This document shows, piece by piece, positions 51,190-60,857 of a stretch of 64,000 nucleotides of DNA. This DNA comes from JBFHIZ01 sp041596215. Lineage in GTDB: Bacteria > Bacillota > Clostridia > Lachnospirales > Lachnospiraceae. Every line of letters starts with the position of its first letter. Positions within the stretch are counted from its first letter, which is position 1. Below the pieces are notes generated by a model. That model did not search any database. It was not told the DNA's origin and worked only from the letters and a program-made list of their open reading frames with translations. The stretch lies in contig JBFHIZ010000004.1 of NCBI GenBank assembly GCA_041596215.1, positions 49,058 to 113,057 of the forward strand. Reading direction: 5' to 3'. The translations under genes were made by a program, and so were the position numbers.

Positions 51190-51226
51190 AAACTGCCATT
51201 TAGGAGGATGTTTCCAAAAATGGCAG
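51188..51226 (-). terminator. Terminator of the cyclic-nucleotide-binding-domain gene
   Basis: CTGCCATTT (51193-51201) pairs with AAATGGCAG (51218-51226), with GGA/TCC inside the loop. The T5 run is on the minus strand, right after the leftward gene; its far end touches the mrp stop. Confidence 0.7.
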
Positions 51227-51237
51227 CGAAGTATGTA

Positions 51238-53496
51238 TTATTTAGTTAAAAAATGTATTTGTTGAATTACTTCTTTTGGAATTTTATGTCCAAGGGAAGT
51301 GATTTTTTTTGTTATCAAATCAAACCGATGTAATTCTCGTTTGGTACGAAGCGTATATATTGAAATGGCTTTTGTATAAAGAGGATTGCGTTCTAATTTA
51401 GTTCGGATTTCCGTTGGGAAAGGGCAATATGTAAAAAATATTTCACGATTTATCTTATTTAATTTTGGAATTCCATTTTTTTCAAATAGAATATAATCCA
51501 TATAATCTTGCACAAAAGCTTCTTTAAAGCTGTTATTATTACGTTGTAAGGAACGCTTTATTTTTTCTTTTGTATCAGAGGATAGCGCAGAATTTTTTTT
51601 GTAAAACTGAATATAATCAAAATAAGAGGAAGTTAATGATTGATCAGACACATCATTCCATCTAGCACCTTGGATTCGTTTACACATCTCCCAACGGAAT
51701 TCGCCGGTTAATCGCAATAGAATTGATTCAACATCGTTGATGGAAAGAATTGGAATCATCATTCGAGCTGGAGTGTTTCGATGTTTTCCTTCAATTTCTT
51801 GCCAAGTAATGCCACGGTTTCCAGCATTAGGCATGAGAATAATATCAGGGAAAATACTTTCCGCAATGAATTCTCTAGTAATTCCAACTTCTGTATTGGA
51901 ATAAACAACATCACGAGAATAAGCAGAAAAATCAATAGATGTAATTTTGTGAAGTGCATTTTTAATTTCTTTAGCAGAAACATAGGTATCTTGAAGTTGT
52001 CTAAGAATATTATGTTCTGAAAGTAAAGGCGTAAAATTAGATATCTTCCCATAGGTAATTTTATTGACAATGGGAAAACAATTCTCTAATTCATACATAA
52101 CTTTTTGTGCAGTATCTGCATTCATTTTTTGTTCCATTTCTTTGTCAATTTTTCCAGTCACTTGAAGTTCATGTACATAATCGTGATAATCCATGTCAAA
52201 TTCATTTCTAGAGGGTTCTTTTTTTCCATCGTAAATTGCACGAAGCCAATCATAAAAAGTATAAATGCCATGTTCTGGATCACTTTTTAAATTCTCAGCA
52301 ATGGAATATAAGTATGTTGCATTTTCAATTCCACATAAATTTTCATCCATATATCCAAATAAAAAAAACATTTTTACAACGACTGGAATTGTTTCATTTG
52401 ATAAACTCATTTGAAAAGCGGAAGAATAGACAGAATAAAAGTGCGAGCATAATTCTTTATATAAGTAGCGAGAATCATCAGAGGTGTCGCTACGATCAGA
52501 TAAAGATAAGTATTCTTGAAGTGTATTTTCAAAGGCAATAGTTGTTTCTTGCTTGCATCCAGAAAATGATAATATTTGATGAAAAGAATCTAAGAGTTTT
52601 TCTTGAATGGAATCATTTACATTTGATTTTTCGGAAGGCGTAGAAATTTTTGCTAAGGAGAGTTCGAATTTTTGATAACGTGATTGCCAGTAAACAGAAT
52701 TAATATTTAAAGAAGTATCTAAATAGTTAACCAATTGATGAAAAGAGGTTACAAAAGCTGCATTTGGTTCTTTTATTTTGGAAACTCGGAGATATAAATC
52801 AGAATATAAATCAAAAAAATCCAACTCATTTTCATTTAGTAATAAAGAAGAAAGTGTTACTTGGTATTCCTTCATAAGAGAGCCAATATGGATACTTTCA
52901 ATGGAATCTTTTGAAAAATTTAAAAGGAGACCTGTTGTTAAATCAATATTATTTTCAAACATACCCTGTTCTTTAGAACTTAAATTATCTAAAGCAGCAT
53001 AATATTGAATTACCCATGGATGAATATGCTCCTCTTTTACAGGGGATACAATGGAATCAAACGCAGGGAGTGGTTTTAAGGAAATATTATTTGCTTTGCT
53101 ATGAAGTTTGTAATTAATATAGGAACTATTTAAAAAAGTAAATAAGTTTTCGGCTTCATATTGTACATATTGAATTAGTTCAAGAAAATTCTTTGCTTGT
53201 CTTATCATAGAGCTAGGACATAAAGATAAAAGGGTTTTTTGTTCATGGAATAGCGAAGAAAGGGTATCTGCACCTAAATAATTATAATTGGAAATGGTTG
53301 TTTCCTCGATTGTACGATAGGTAAATGAATGATTTGTTGAATTTAAATCAAGTAAACCAGCGACATCACCTTTTTCTAAATAGAAATTGCCAAAAGGGGT
53401 ATCGATTTGAATTTTACCTTCTAATATTACTGCTAGATTTCTAATTCGTTGTCCTTCTTCGAAAAGAATCGTATTTGGTTTGATTATAGTTGGCAT
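51238..53496 (-). CDS. Large protein with N-terminal cyclic-nucleotide-binding domain, unknown function
   Basis: 752-residue soluble protein. Residues 1-110 look like a cNMP-binding (Crp/cyclic-nucleotide) beta-roll: IIKPNTILFEEGQRIRNLAVILEGKI, FGNFYLEKGDVAGLLDL. No helix-turn-helix follows, so it is not a Crp-type regulator. The remaining 640 residues are largely helical and lack motifs I can name; the last third includes EWEMCKRIQGARWND-like charged stretches. The ATG at 53496 follows GAAGGAG. It is divergent from the 155-residue hypothetical gene and has a good promoter of its own. It may bind a nucleotide second messenger; an EAL phosphodiesterase is encoded 5 kb away, but no link is shown. 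Confidence 0.65.
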   Translation of the reverse strand: MPTIIKPNTILFEEGQRIRNLAVILEGKIQIDTPFGNFYLEKGDVAGLLDLNSTNHSFTYRTIEETTISNYNYLGADTLSSLFHEQKTLLSLCPSSMIRQAKNFLELIQYVQYEAENLFTFLNSSYINYKLHSKANNISLKPLPAFDSIVSPVKEEHIHPWVIQYYAALDNLSSKEQGMFENNIDLTTGLLLNFSKDSIESIHIGSLMKEYQVTLSSLLLNENELDFFDLYSDLYLRVSKIKEPNAAFVTSFHQLVNYLDTSLNINSVYWQSRYQKFELSLAKISTPSEKSNVNDSIQEKLLDSFHQILSFSGCKQETTIAFENTLQEYLSLSDRSDTSDDSRYLYKELCSHFYSVYSSAFQMSLSNETIPVVVKMFFLFGYMDENLCGIENATYLYSIAENLKSDPEHGIYTFYDWLRAIYDGKKEPSRNEFDMDYHDYVHELQVTGKIDKEMEQKMNADTAQKVMYELENCFPIVNKITYGKISNFTPLLSEHNILRQLQDTYVSAKEIKNALHKITSIDFSAYSRDVVYSNTEVGITREFIAESIFPDIILMPNAGNRGITWQEIEGKHRNTPARMMIPILSINDVESILLRLTGEFRWEMCKRIQGARWNDVSDQSLTSSYFDYIQFYKKNSALSSDTKEKIKRSLQRNNNSFKEAFVQDYMDYILFEKNGIPKLNKINREIFFTYCPFPTEIRTKLERNPLYTKAISIYTLRTKRELHRFDLITKKITSLGHKIPKEVIQQIHFLTK

Positions 53497-53521
53497 TTTT
53501 CACTCCTTCTCATATGCTTAT

Positions 53522-53551
53522 ATTATATGACAAAAAGTATATTTAATACAA
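53522..53551 (-). promoter_or_regulatory. Promoter of the cyclic-nucleotide-binding-domain gene
   Basis: Leftward TTGTAT (53551-53546) and a perfect TATAAT (53527-53522) are separated by 18 bp, 26 bases before the ATG. Confidence 0.6.
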
Positions 53552-53655
53552 TAGTACATTCAGGCTAATTTTTTTGGTGAATAAACCATATACAAAAAAG
53601 GAAAATTTTGATAAAATAAAACAAATGTGTCATAAAATAAATTTGGAGGATTGCC

Positions 53656-54123
53656 ATGAAAAATGAGGAAATGGATAAACTTAGTAAAGATGAAACCATT
53701 CATATGTATAATGATGATGTACAGAAACTGTTGAAATATGTTCCGTGGTTAGAATCTAAAAAAGGAATGAACTTGACAACGTATTATACTGGTAATGTGG
53801 AAGAATCTTCTTTAGCAATACCAACATATGACCCAACTCTTCTTAGTTTTGTTAAGGAAGCGAAACAAACGAAGTTAATGGATAAAAATTATCAATATAT
53901 CTATTCAAAATATTATTTGCGAACAACAAAGGATGAATGGAGAGCAATTGAACATGCAAAATTGTCAGATCTTGTTATTCTAAAAGGTATTTTGTCAAAA
54001 TATATTTTGACTGGAATGATTAAAGCAACAATCTGGAATGAAGGTGTTGAAAATCAAGTGTATTTGCGTGTGTTAAATAAGCTGAAATCATTAATGGAAA
54101 CGTGGGATCAACCGTTAGCTTAG
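53656..54123 (+). CDS. Hypothetical protein
   Basis: 155-residue soluble, mostly helical protein that I do not recognise with confidence. It has an acidic N-terminal helix (ETIHMYNDDVQKLLKYVPWLESK), then a segment with YDPTLLSFVKEAKQTKLMDKNYQYIYSKY and a C-terminal ILTGMIKATIWNEGVENQVYLRVLNKLKSLM. Small proteins of this look are placed in DUF6508, but this is only a resemblance. GGAGG precedes the ATG. It lies 26 bases before a TetR regulator and probably shares its transcript, so it could be its target or partner. Confidence 0.55.
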   Translation: MKNEEMDKLSKDETIHMYNDDVQKLLKYVPWLESKKGMNLTTYYTGNVEESSLAIPTYDPTLLSFVKEAKQTKLMDKNYQYIYSKYYLRTTKDEWRAIEHAKLSDLVILKGILSKYILTGMIKATIWNEGVENQVYLRVLNKLKSLMETWDQPLA

Positions 54124-54149
54124 GATTGTTATAGAATGGAGAGGGGTAT

Positions 54150-54734
54150 ATGGGAGATAAATCAGTACAAAAGAGACAATTTATCATTCAAAAGGCTAGA
54201 GAAGTATTTATTGATAAGGGATTTAAGGATGTAACTATGAAAGACATTGTGGAAGCATGTGAGATTAGTCGTGGTGGATTATATTTATATTTTGCAAGTA
54301 CAAAGGAAATCTTTGAAGCTGTGTTACAATTGGATGCGGAGGAGTCTGAAAATATTTTCAGAGGGAATATCCCAGAAGATGCGACGCCAGCAGATGTTTT
54401 TGCAATTTTTCTAAAAGAGCAGAAAAAAGAAATCATATCTAAAAAATCAATGTTAACGATTGCAATATATGAGTTCTTTTTCACATATAAAGTACCAAAA
54501 GGGAAAAATAGACTACGATCACAATTTGATATTGCATGTAAGGTAATAGAATCCTTAATCTGTTCAGGAATAGATAGTGGAGAATTCTATTGTGAAAATC
54601 CTGCAACAATGGCAAAGAATATTATGTATATTTTGGAAGGAATGAAGATTTCTGCACAAACGATGTTCATTTCTGAGAAAATGGTAAATGAACAAATGTT
54701 ATTTATCATGAAAAATCTATTACTCGAAGAATAA
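54150..54734 (+). CDS. TetR/AcrR-family transcriptional regulator
   Basis: 194 residues. The N-terminal helix-turn-helix is typical: IIQKAREVFIDKGFKDVTMKDIVEACEISRGGLYLYFASTKEIF, seen in pieces across residues 11-55. The helical C-terminal ligand-binding domain has no recognisable specificity. GAGAGGGG precedes the ATG. It lies between the hypothetical gene and purL with 29 bases to the latter and no terminator, so purL may be transcribed from the same promoter. Nothing suggests that it regulates purine synthesis. Confidence 0.88.
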   Translation: MGDKSVQKRQFIIQKAREVFIDKGFKDVTMKDIVEACEISRGGLYLYFASTKEIFEAVLQLDAEESENIFRGNIPEDATPADVFAIFLKEQKKEIISKKSMLTIAIYEFFFTYKVPKGKNRLRSQFDIACKVIESLICSGIDSGEFYCENPATMAKNIMYILEGMKISAQTMFISEKMVNEQMLFIMKNLLLEE

Positions 54735-54763
54735 AAATTTAAAACAGGTGGAGGATACAAGAA

Positions 54764-57700
54764 ATGAATGCAGTGAGACGAATTTATGTAGAAAAAAAAG
54801 AACCATATGCAGTGAAGGCAAAAGAGTTAAAAGAGGATTTAAAGAGTTTTTTAGGAATAAAGGAGTTAGATAATATTCGAATTTTTATTCGCTATGATGT
54901 GGAGAATGTTTCAGATAAAGTATTTAAAAAAGCATGTGAGATCGTTTTTTCAGAACCACCCGTTGATATCTTGTATCACGAAAAAATAGAAATGAAAGAA
55001 CAGGAAAGAGCATTTAGTGTAGAGTTTTTACCAGGACAATTTGACCAGCGCGCAGATTCTGCTGTACAATGTATTCGTTTTTTAAATGAACAAGAAAATC
55101 CGACGATTCGAACGGCAGTTACATATTTGTTAGATGGAAGAATTACGGAGGAAGAATTTGAGAAAATAAAGAATTATTGTATTAATCCTGTTGATTCGCG
55201 TTTAACTGGAGCAACAAAACCTGATACATTAGAGTTGGATTATAAAGAACCGAAGGATGTAATTATATTTGATGGGTTTATTCAACTAAATGAGAAAGAA
55301 CTTGAATTACTATACCAGTCCTTAAATTTGGCAATGACGAGTAAAGATTTTGAGCATATTCAAAAATATTTTAAGACAGAAAATAGAAATCCTTCAATGA
55401 CTGAAATTCGTGTATTAGATACTTATTGGTCAGATCATTGTCGCCATACTACCTTTTCAACGGAATTAAAAAATATTTTCTTCGAAGATGGATATTATCA
55501 TGTTCCTATGAAACAATCTTATCAAAATTATTTGGAAACACGGGAAGAAATCTTTGACGGGAGAAAGGATAAATTTATATGCTTAATGGATTTGGCCTTA
55601 CTTGCAATGAGAAAATTAAAAAAGGATGGTAAATTAGAGGACATGGAAGAATCCGATGAGATAAATGCATGTTCTATTGTAGTACCTGTTGAAATGGAGA
55701 GAAACGGGAAAAAAGAGATAGAAGAATGGTTGATTAGTTTCAAAAATGAAACGCATAATCATCCGACAGAAATTGAACCTTTTGGTGGCGCTGCAACATG
55801 TTTAGGTGGAGCAATCAGAGATCCGTTGTCTGGCCGTGCATATGTATATCAAGCAATGCGCATAACTGGTGCTGCAGATCCAACTAAATCGGTTTCAGAA
55901 ACATTAAAAGGCAAATTACCGCAAAAGAAATTAGTACGTGGTGCAGCAACAGGCTATTCTTCTTATGGCAATCAAATAGGTTTAGCGACTGGATTGGTTA
56001 AGGAAATTTATCATCCGAATTATGTTGCAAAACGTATGGAGATTGGTGCAGTTATGGGTGCAGCACCAAGAAAAAATGTAATTCGAGAAAATTCGGATCC
56101 GGGAGACCGAATTATTTTATTAGGAGGACAAACAGGCCGTGACGGATGTGGAGGTGCGACGGGATCTTCAAAAGTTCATACGGAGGAATCTATTGAAACT
56201 TGCGGAGCCGAGGTTCAAAAAGGGAATGCTCCAACGGAAAGAAAAATTCAACGTTTATTTCGAAGAGAAGAAGTAAGTAGACTGATAAAAAAATGTAATG
56301 ATTTTGGTGCCGGTGGTGTTAGCGTTGCAATTGGTGAATTGGCGGATGGATTAATCGTAGATATGGATAAAGTTCCTAAAAAATATGCGGGACTTGATGG
56401 AACAGAATTAGCTATTAGTGAATCCCAAGAGCGTATGGCTGTTGTTGTTGATAGTAAAGATGTAAAGCAGTTTCTTTGCTATGCGGCAGAAGAAAATCTG
56501 GAGGCAATTGAAGTTGCAATTGTAACGGAAGAAAAACGTCTTATATTAAAATGGAGAGAAAAAGAGATTGTTAATATAAAAAGAGAATTTTTAGATACAA
56601 ATGGTGCTCATCAAGAAGCTGATGTTCAGATTGAAATGCCTCTAAAAGCGGATGACTATTTTGCAAAATATGCAAATAACATTGTTGAAAAATCTTTAAA
56701 GGAAGGTAGAATTAGGGATGCCTGGCTTTCTAGCGTATCTGATTTAAACACTTGTTCTCAAAAAGGATTGGTGGAAATGTTTGATTCTTCTATTGGAGCG
56801 GGAAGCGTTGTGATGCCTTATGGTGGTAAGTATCAAAAGACAGAGACACAAGCAATGATTGCTAAAATTCCAGTATTGGATGGGAATACAGATGTGATTA
56901 CACTTATGAGTCATGGTTTTGATCCATTCTTATCTTCTTGGAGTCCATATCATGGAGCAATTTATGCAATTACAGAATCTATGTCTAAAATTGTTGCGGC
57001 GGGTGGAGAGTATAAAAAAATTCGATTTACATTTCAAGAGTATTTTCGAAGAATGTCGAAGGATCCAAGTAGATGGAGTCAACCTTTTGCAGCATTATTA
57101 GGTGCTTTTGACGCACAGATGGGATATGGTTTGCCTTCAATTGGTGGGAAAGATAGTATGTCAGGAACGTTTAATGAAATTGATGTACCACCGACACTTG
57201 TTTCTTTTGCGGTAAATGTGTCGAAATTATCCAAAGTAGTAACTACAGAGTTAAAGAAACCTGGAAATGTATTGATTAAATTCGATATTCCTAAAAATGA
57301 ATATCAGCTGCCAGATTATAAAAAGACAATGCAAATGTTTGAAACAATACAAACTTTAAATGATACAGGAGATATTTTGTCGGCATTTGTGTTGGATGCA
57401 AACGGAATAGTACCAGCAATAAGTAAAATGGCATTTGGAAATGCACTTGGAGTAATTGTTTCAGAACAATTAGATAGCCATCAGTTATTCAAAAATGAAA
57501 CCGCCAATATAATAGTAGAAATTTCTGAGGATGTGATGAAGCAGATTTCAATTCCTTATGAATATGTGGGAATGGTAACCGAGAAAGATGTATTTATTTA
57601 TAAAGAAAATGAAATATCGATAGAAGAAGTAGAAAATGCATGGAAACATCCATTAGAAAAGGTATTTCCTACAAAATCTACTATGGATAAAAGAAAGATA

Positions 57701-58552
57701 GAAAGCCAATTATATGAACCAAAAGAAATATATATTTGCCAACAAAAAATAGCAAAGCCAAACGTTTTTATTCCAGTATTTCCAGGAACAAATTGTGAAT
57801 ATGATAGTATGAAAGCATTTGAAGAAGCGGGAGCAAATGTTACAACAAGAATTTTCAAAAATTTAACAGCAACAGATATTAGAGAGTCGGTACGTATATT
57901 TGAACAGGATATTAAAAATACGCAGATCATCATGTTTCCGGGTGGATTTAGTGCTGGAGATGAACCGGATGGAAGTGCAAAATTTTTTGCCACAGCTTTT
58001 CAAAATGAAATGTTAAAAGAAGCAGTTATGGATATGTTGCAAAAAAGAGATGGACTTGCACTTGGTATTTGCAATGGATTTCAGGCTTTGATTAAATTGG
58101 GATTGGTACCAAATGGAAAAATTTCGTCACAAAAGGAAACAGATCCAACGTTAACTTTTAATACGATAAATCGTCATATTTCAAAAATGGTATATACTAA
58201 AGTGGTGTCAAAAAAATCGCCATGGCTTCAAGAGACTGAATTAGGAGCGACTTACGTTAATCCAGCATCTCATGGTGAAGGAAGATTTGTAGCAACGAAA
58301 GAATGGCTGGATAAATTATTTGTAAATGGTCAAGTTGCAACACAGTATTGTGATATAGAGGGTAATATTTCTATGAATGAAGAGTGGAATGTGAATGGGT
58401 CATATCAAGCAATTGAAGGTATCACTTCTCCAGATGGACGATGCTTTGGGAAAATGGCACATGTTGAGCGTTTTGGAAATGGTGTTGCAAGAAATATATA
58501 TGGAGAACAAGATTTAAAAATCTTTAAAGCTGGAGTTTCTTATTTTAAGTAA
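54764..58552 (+). CDS. purL: Phosphoribosylformylglycinamidine synthase, single-chain
   Basis: 1262-residue FGAM synthase in which synthetase and glutaminase are fused, which converts FGAR to FGAM with ATP and glutamine. It belongs to the clostridial clade (TIGR01857-like) rather than the 1295-residue proteobacterial form. Segments: SDHCRHTTFSTELK, KNETHNHPTEIEPFGGAATCLGG, GDRIILLGGQTGRDGCGGATGSS in pieces, a second synthetase half (SPYHGAIYAITES, GIGGKDSMSG-type loop), and a C-terminal class I glutaminase with PVFPGTNCEYDS, FSAGDEPDG and the nucleophile Cys in LGICNGFQAL (about residue 1102). GGAGG precedes the ATG. It is 10 kb from purEMND and apart from that operon. Confidence 0.95.
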   Translation: MNAVRRIYVEKKEPYAVKAKELKEDLKSFLGIKELDNIRIFIRYDVENVSDKVFKKACEIVFSEPPVDILYHEKIEMKEQERAFSVEFLPGQFDQRADSAVQCIRFLNEQENPTIRTAVTYLLDGRITEEEFEKIKNYCINPVDSRLTGATKPDTLELDYKEPKDVIIFDGFIQLNEKELELLYQSLNLAMTSKDFEHIQKYFKTENRNPSMTEIRVLDTYWSDHCRHTTFSTELKNIFFEDGYYHVPMKQSYQNYLETREEIFDGRKDKFICLMDLALLAMRKLKKDGKLEDMEESDEINACSIVVPVEMERNGKKEIEEWLISFKNETHNHPTEIEPFGGAATCLGGAIRDPLSGRAYVYQAMRITGAADPTKSVSETLKGKLPQKKLVRGAATGYSSYGNQIGLATGLVKEIYHPNYVAKRMEIGAVMGAAPRKNVIRENSDPGDRIILLGGQTGRDGCGGATGSSKVHTEESIETCGAEVQKGNAPTERKIQRLFRREEVSRLIKKCNDFGAGGVSVAIGELADGLIVDMDKVPKKYAGLDGTELAISESQERMAVVVDSKDVKQFLCYAAEENLEAIEVAIVTEEKRLILKWREKEIVNIKREFLDTNGAHQEADVQIEMPLKADDYFAKYANNIVEKSLKEGRIRDAWLSSVSDLNTCSQKGLVEMFDSSIGAGSVVMPYGGKYQKTETQAMIAKIPVLDGNTDVITLMSHGFDPFLSSWSPYHGAIYAITESMSKIVAAGGEYKKIRFTFQEYFRRMSKDPSRWSQPFAALLGAFDAQMGYGLPSIGGKDSMSGTFNEIDVPPTLVSFAVNVSKLSKVVTTELKKPGNVLIKFDIPKNEYQLPDYKKTMQMFETIQTLNDTGDILSAFVLDANGIVPAISKMAFGNALGVIVSEQLDSHQLFKNETANIIVEISEDVMKQISIPYEYVGMVTEKDVFIYKENEISIEEVENAWKHPLEKVFPTKSTMDKRKIESQLYEPKEIYICQQKIAKPNVFIPVFPGTNCEYDSMKAFEEAGANVTTRIFKNLTATDIRESVRIFEQDIKNTQIIMFPGGFSAGDEPDGSAKFFATAFQNEMLKEAVMDMLQKRDGLALGICNGFQALIKLGLVPNGKISSQKETDPTLTFNTINRHISKMVYTKVVSKKSPWLQETELGATYVNPASHGEGRFVATKEWLDKLFVNGQVATQYCDIEGNISMNEEWNVNGSYQAIEGITSPDGRCFGKMAHVERFGNGVARNIYGEQDLKIFKAGVSYFK

Positions 58553-58598
58553 TAGATTGTTGCTATATAAATGACAATAGGATTTCAAAGGAGAAGTC

Positions 58599-60857
58599 GT
58601 GAATCAAAAATACTCGAATTATAAACTATCATCAAAAATGATTGTATGGGGGCTGATAACAATGCTTCTTAGTTTGGTTGCATGTGTTATCCATATTTTT
58701 GACATTCAAAATACCTATTTACAACAACAAAAAGATGCTTACACCAATCAAATTATTATTGCAAAGTCAAGTCTGGAACATCAAATTTTAGAAGAATATG
58801 AAATCGTTAATAAATTTGTTGAAAAAATTGAATTTTTATATGCAGAAACATCAAAGGATGATTTATTACTTTTATTAAATGAACCCATTCGTTCTGAAAA
58901 ATATGTGCGGGTAAGTTTATTTGATATTAGGGGGATGGAATATATTTCAGCAGGGGAAGTACTTCATATTGTAAATACTTATGAATTGTTACAAATTAAT
59001 GATGGACAACTTTTAGAAGGAGTTCTTGCGGAAAATGAGGATGGCTTGTATCAAACGTATTTTTTGCTTACGAACGATATTATAAAATATGGGAAAAAAG
59101 TTGGAAGTGTAAAAGCTTATATAGAATGCTCTAATGTATATGAAGCGTCATCCTTTGATTATTTTGATGATATAGGTTATTGCTATCTTACGGATATGGA
59201 TTATATGACACTTTCTTTATCTACATCGACGGAAACTTACACGGAGAATGGACTATCGTTTTTATCTATGTTGGCAAATGTTTTTGGAGAATCGCTGGAG
59301 TCAAAAAATTATTACCAAAATTTATTTCATGAAATGGAAAATGAGCAAGAAGGTGCAAAATATATTGAAGCAGAAAATGGAGAAATCTATTTAGTTGCAT
59401 ATGAAACATTTTCGAATGATATTTATTTAGTTGCTTACTTTAATATTGCACAGATTATGGATGATATTAATTCCGTTGTATTTCGGACGGCATTAACTTG
59501 TATTTTTATTATCGTTTTAATGATTGCACTTTTAATGTTTGTTTGGCTTTCTTCAATGAAGACAACCTTTTTAGTAGAAAAAATGGCGTATGAAGATGAA
59601 GTTACTAAAGGAAAAAATCTCAATTATTTTAAAGTGAGATTTTATGAAATTATGAAAATGAATAAAAGTGCACCTTATTTAGTTGAAAGGTTTGATATTG
59701 CAAATTTTAGATATATTAATGAAGCTTATGGACACAATCGAGCAGATGAGTTATTAAAAGCGTGTTTGCAAATTGCAGAACAGATATTTTTGGAATATGA
59801 ATTATGTGCACGTATGGATAGTGATCAGTTTGTTATCTTAATTATTAATGATAGTTCGAGTGAAGTTCGATGGGCGAAATATTTACAGGAAGTGAATGAG
59901 TATGCAAGAACGATTGGAATAAAATATCCTATTCGCTTTAAAGTAGGAATATATAAGATTCGAGAATTTGATAAAGAAATTGATATGATGATTGATCGAG
60001 CAAATGCGGCAAGAAAATTAATTTCTTCTGATTCTAAAATAATGGTTCGAGAGTATTCGGATTCTATTGTAGAAGAAATGCGAAGAGTTGATCGGATTGA
60101 ATCGGATATGCATCGTGCGTTACAAGATGGAGAATTTCAAGTTTATTTACAGCAAAAGTGGAATATTAATACAAATAGATTGCATGGGGCAGAAGCTCTG
60201 ATACGTTGGGTAAAACCTGGCGGAGAAGTTATTTTGCCATCAGAATTTATTCCATTGTTTGAAAAGAATGGTTTTATCGAGAAACTAGACTATTTTGTTT
60301 TAGAAACTGTTTGCGCAAAGCAAAAAGAAATGATAGATGCAGGGAAAAAATGCGTACCAATTTCGGTTAATCAATCAAAAGTATTATGGAATAACACGGA
60401 TTATGTAAGAAATGTTGAACGAATCATTAATCGTTATAATATACCGAAAGAGATTATTGTACTTGAAGTTACGGAAACGGTATTTTTAAATGATGTGAAA
60501 ACAATTGAAAAAATTGTGAAGGACTTAAAGAAACTAGGTGTACAAGTTTCAATGGATGATTTTGGTTCGGGTTATTCTTCTCTAAATTTACTTAAAGATA
60601 TTTCTTTTGATGTTTTGAAAATTGATAAAGGATTTGTTTCAGATTCGTTGACTTCGGAGAAGAGTAGATGGATTTTGCGAAAAATAATAGAAATGGCAGA
60701 TGGATTAGGAATGTCAGTAGTATGTGAAGGAATTGAAACCAAAGAGCAATTGGATAATGCTCGTAGAATCGGTTGTATAATCATTCAAGGATTTTTTTAT
60801 GGGAAACCAATAGCAATGAATGATTTTTGTGAACGATATGTGGAGAATAAAAAATGA
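58599..60857 (+). CDS. Cyclic-di-GMP phosphodiesterase with degenerate GGDEF and intact EAL domain
   Basis: 752-residue membrane protein. N-terminal helix (about 15-35), an extracellular sensory region of about 250 residues, a second helix (about 290-320), a GGDEF-type domain whose signature reads ARMDSDQF (about residue 406) and is therefore not expected to make c-di-GMP, and a C-terminal EAL domain. The EAL domain keeps its metal and catalytic residues: EALIRW, SVNQSKV, LEVTETVF, MDDFGSGYSSL, LKIDKGFV, CEGIETKEQ and QGFFYGKP. It starts with GTG, six bases after AAGGAG. The stop overlaps queH (ATGA), so the two are translationally coupled. The ligand of the sensor region is unknown. Confidence 0.9.
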   Translation: MNQKYSNYKLSSKMIVWGLITMLLSLVACVIHIFDIQNTYLQQQKDAYTNQIIIAKSSLEHQILEEYEIVNKFVEKIEFLYAETSKDDLLLLLNEPIRSEKYVRVSLFDIRGMEYISAGEVLHIVNTYELLQINDGQLLEGVLAENEDGLYQTYFLLTNDIIKYGKKVGSVKAYIECSNVYEASSFDYFDDIGYCYLTDMDYMTLSLSTSTETYTENGLSFLSMLANVFGESLESKNYYQNLFHEMENEQEGAKYIEAENGEIYLVAYETFSNDIYLVAYFNIAQIMDDINSVVFRTALTCIFIIVLMIALLMFVWLSSMKTTFLVEKMAYEDEVTKGKNLNYFKVRFYEIMKMNKSAPYLVERFDIANFRYINEAYGHNRADELLKACLQIAEQIFLEYELCARMDSDQFVILIINDSSSEVRWAKYLQEVNEYARTIGIKYPIRFKVGIYKIREFDKEIDMMIDRANAARKLISSDSKIMVREYSDSIVEEMRRVDRIESDMHRALQDGEFQVYLQQKWNINTNRLHGAEALIRWVKPGGEVILPSEFIPLFEKNGFIEKLDYFVLETVCAKQKEMIDAGKKCVPISVNQSKVLWNNTDYVRNVERIINRYNIPKEIIVLEVTETVFLNDVKTIEKIVKDLKKLGVQVSMDDFGSGYSSLNLLKDISFDVLKIDKGFVSDSLTSEKSRWILRKIIEMADGLGMSVVCEGIETKEQLDNARRIGCIIIQGFFYGKPIAMNDFCERYVENKK

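Noticed and set aside
51193..51226. Terminator of mrp on the plus strand
   Set aside because: The stem has no T run on the plus strand; the T run is on the minus strand, so it serves the leftward gene.
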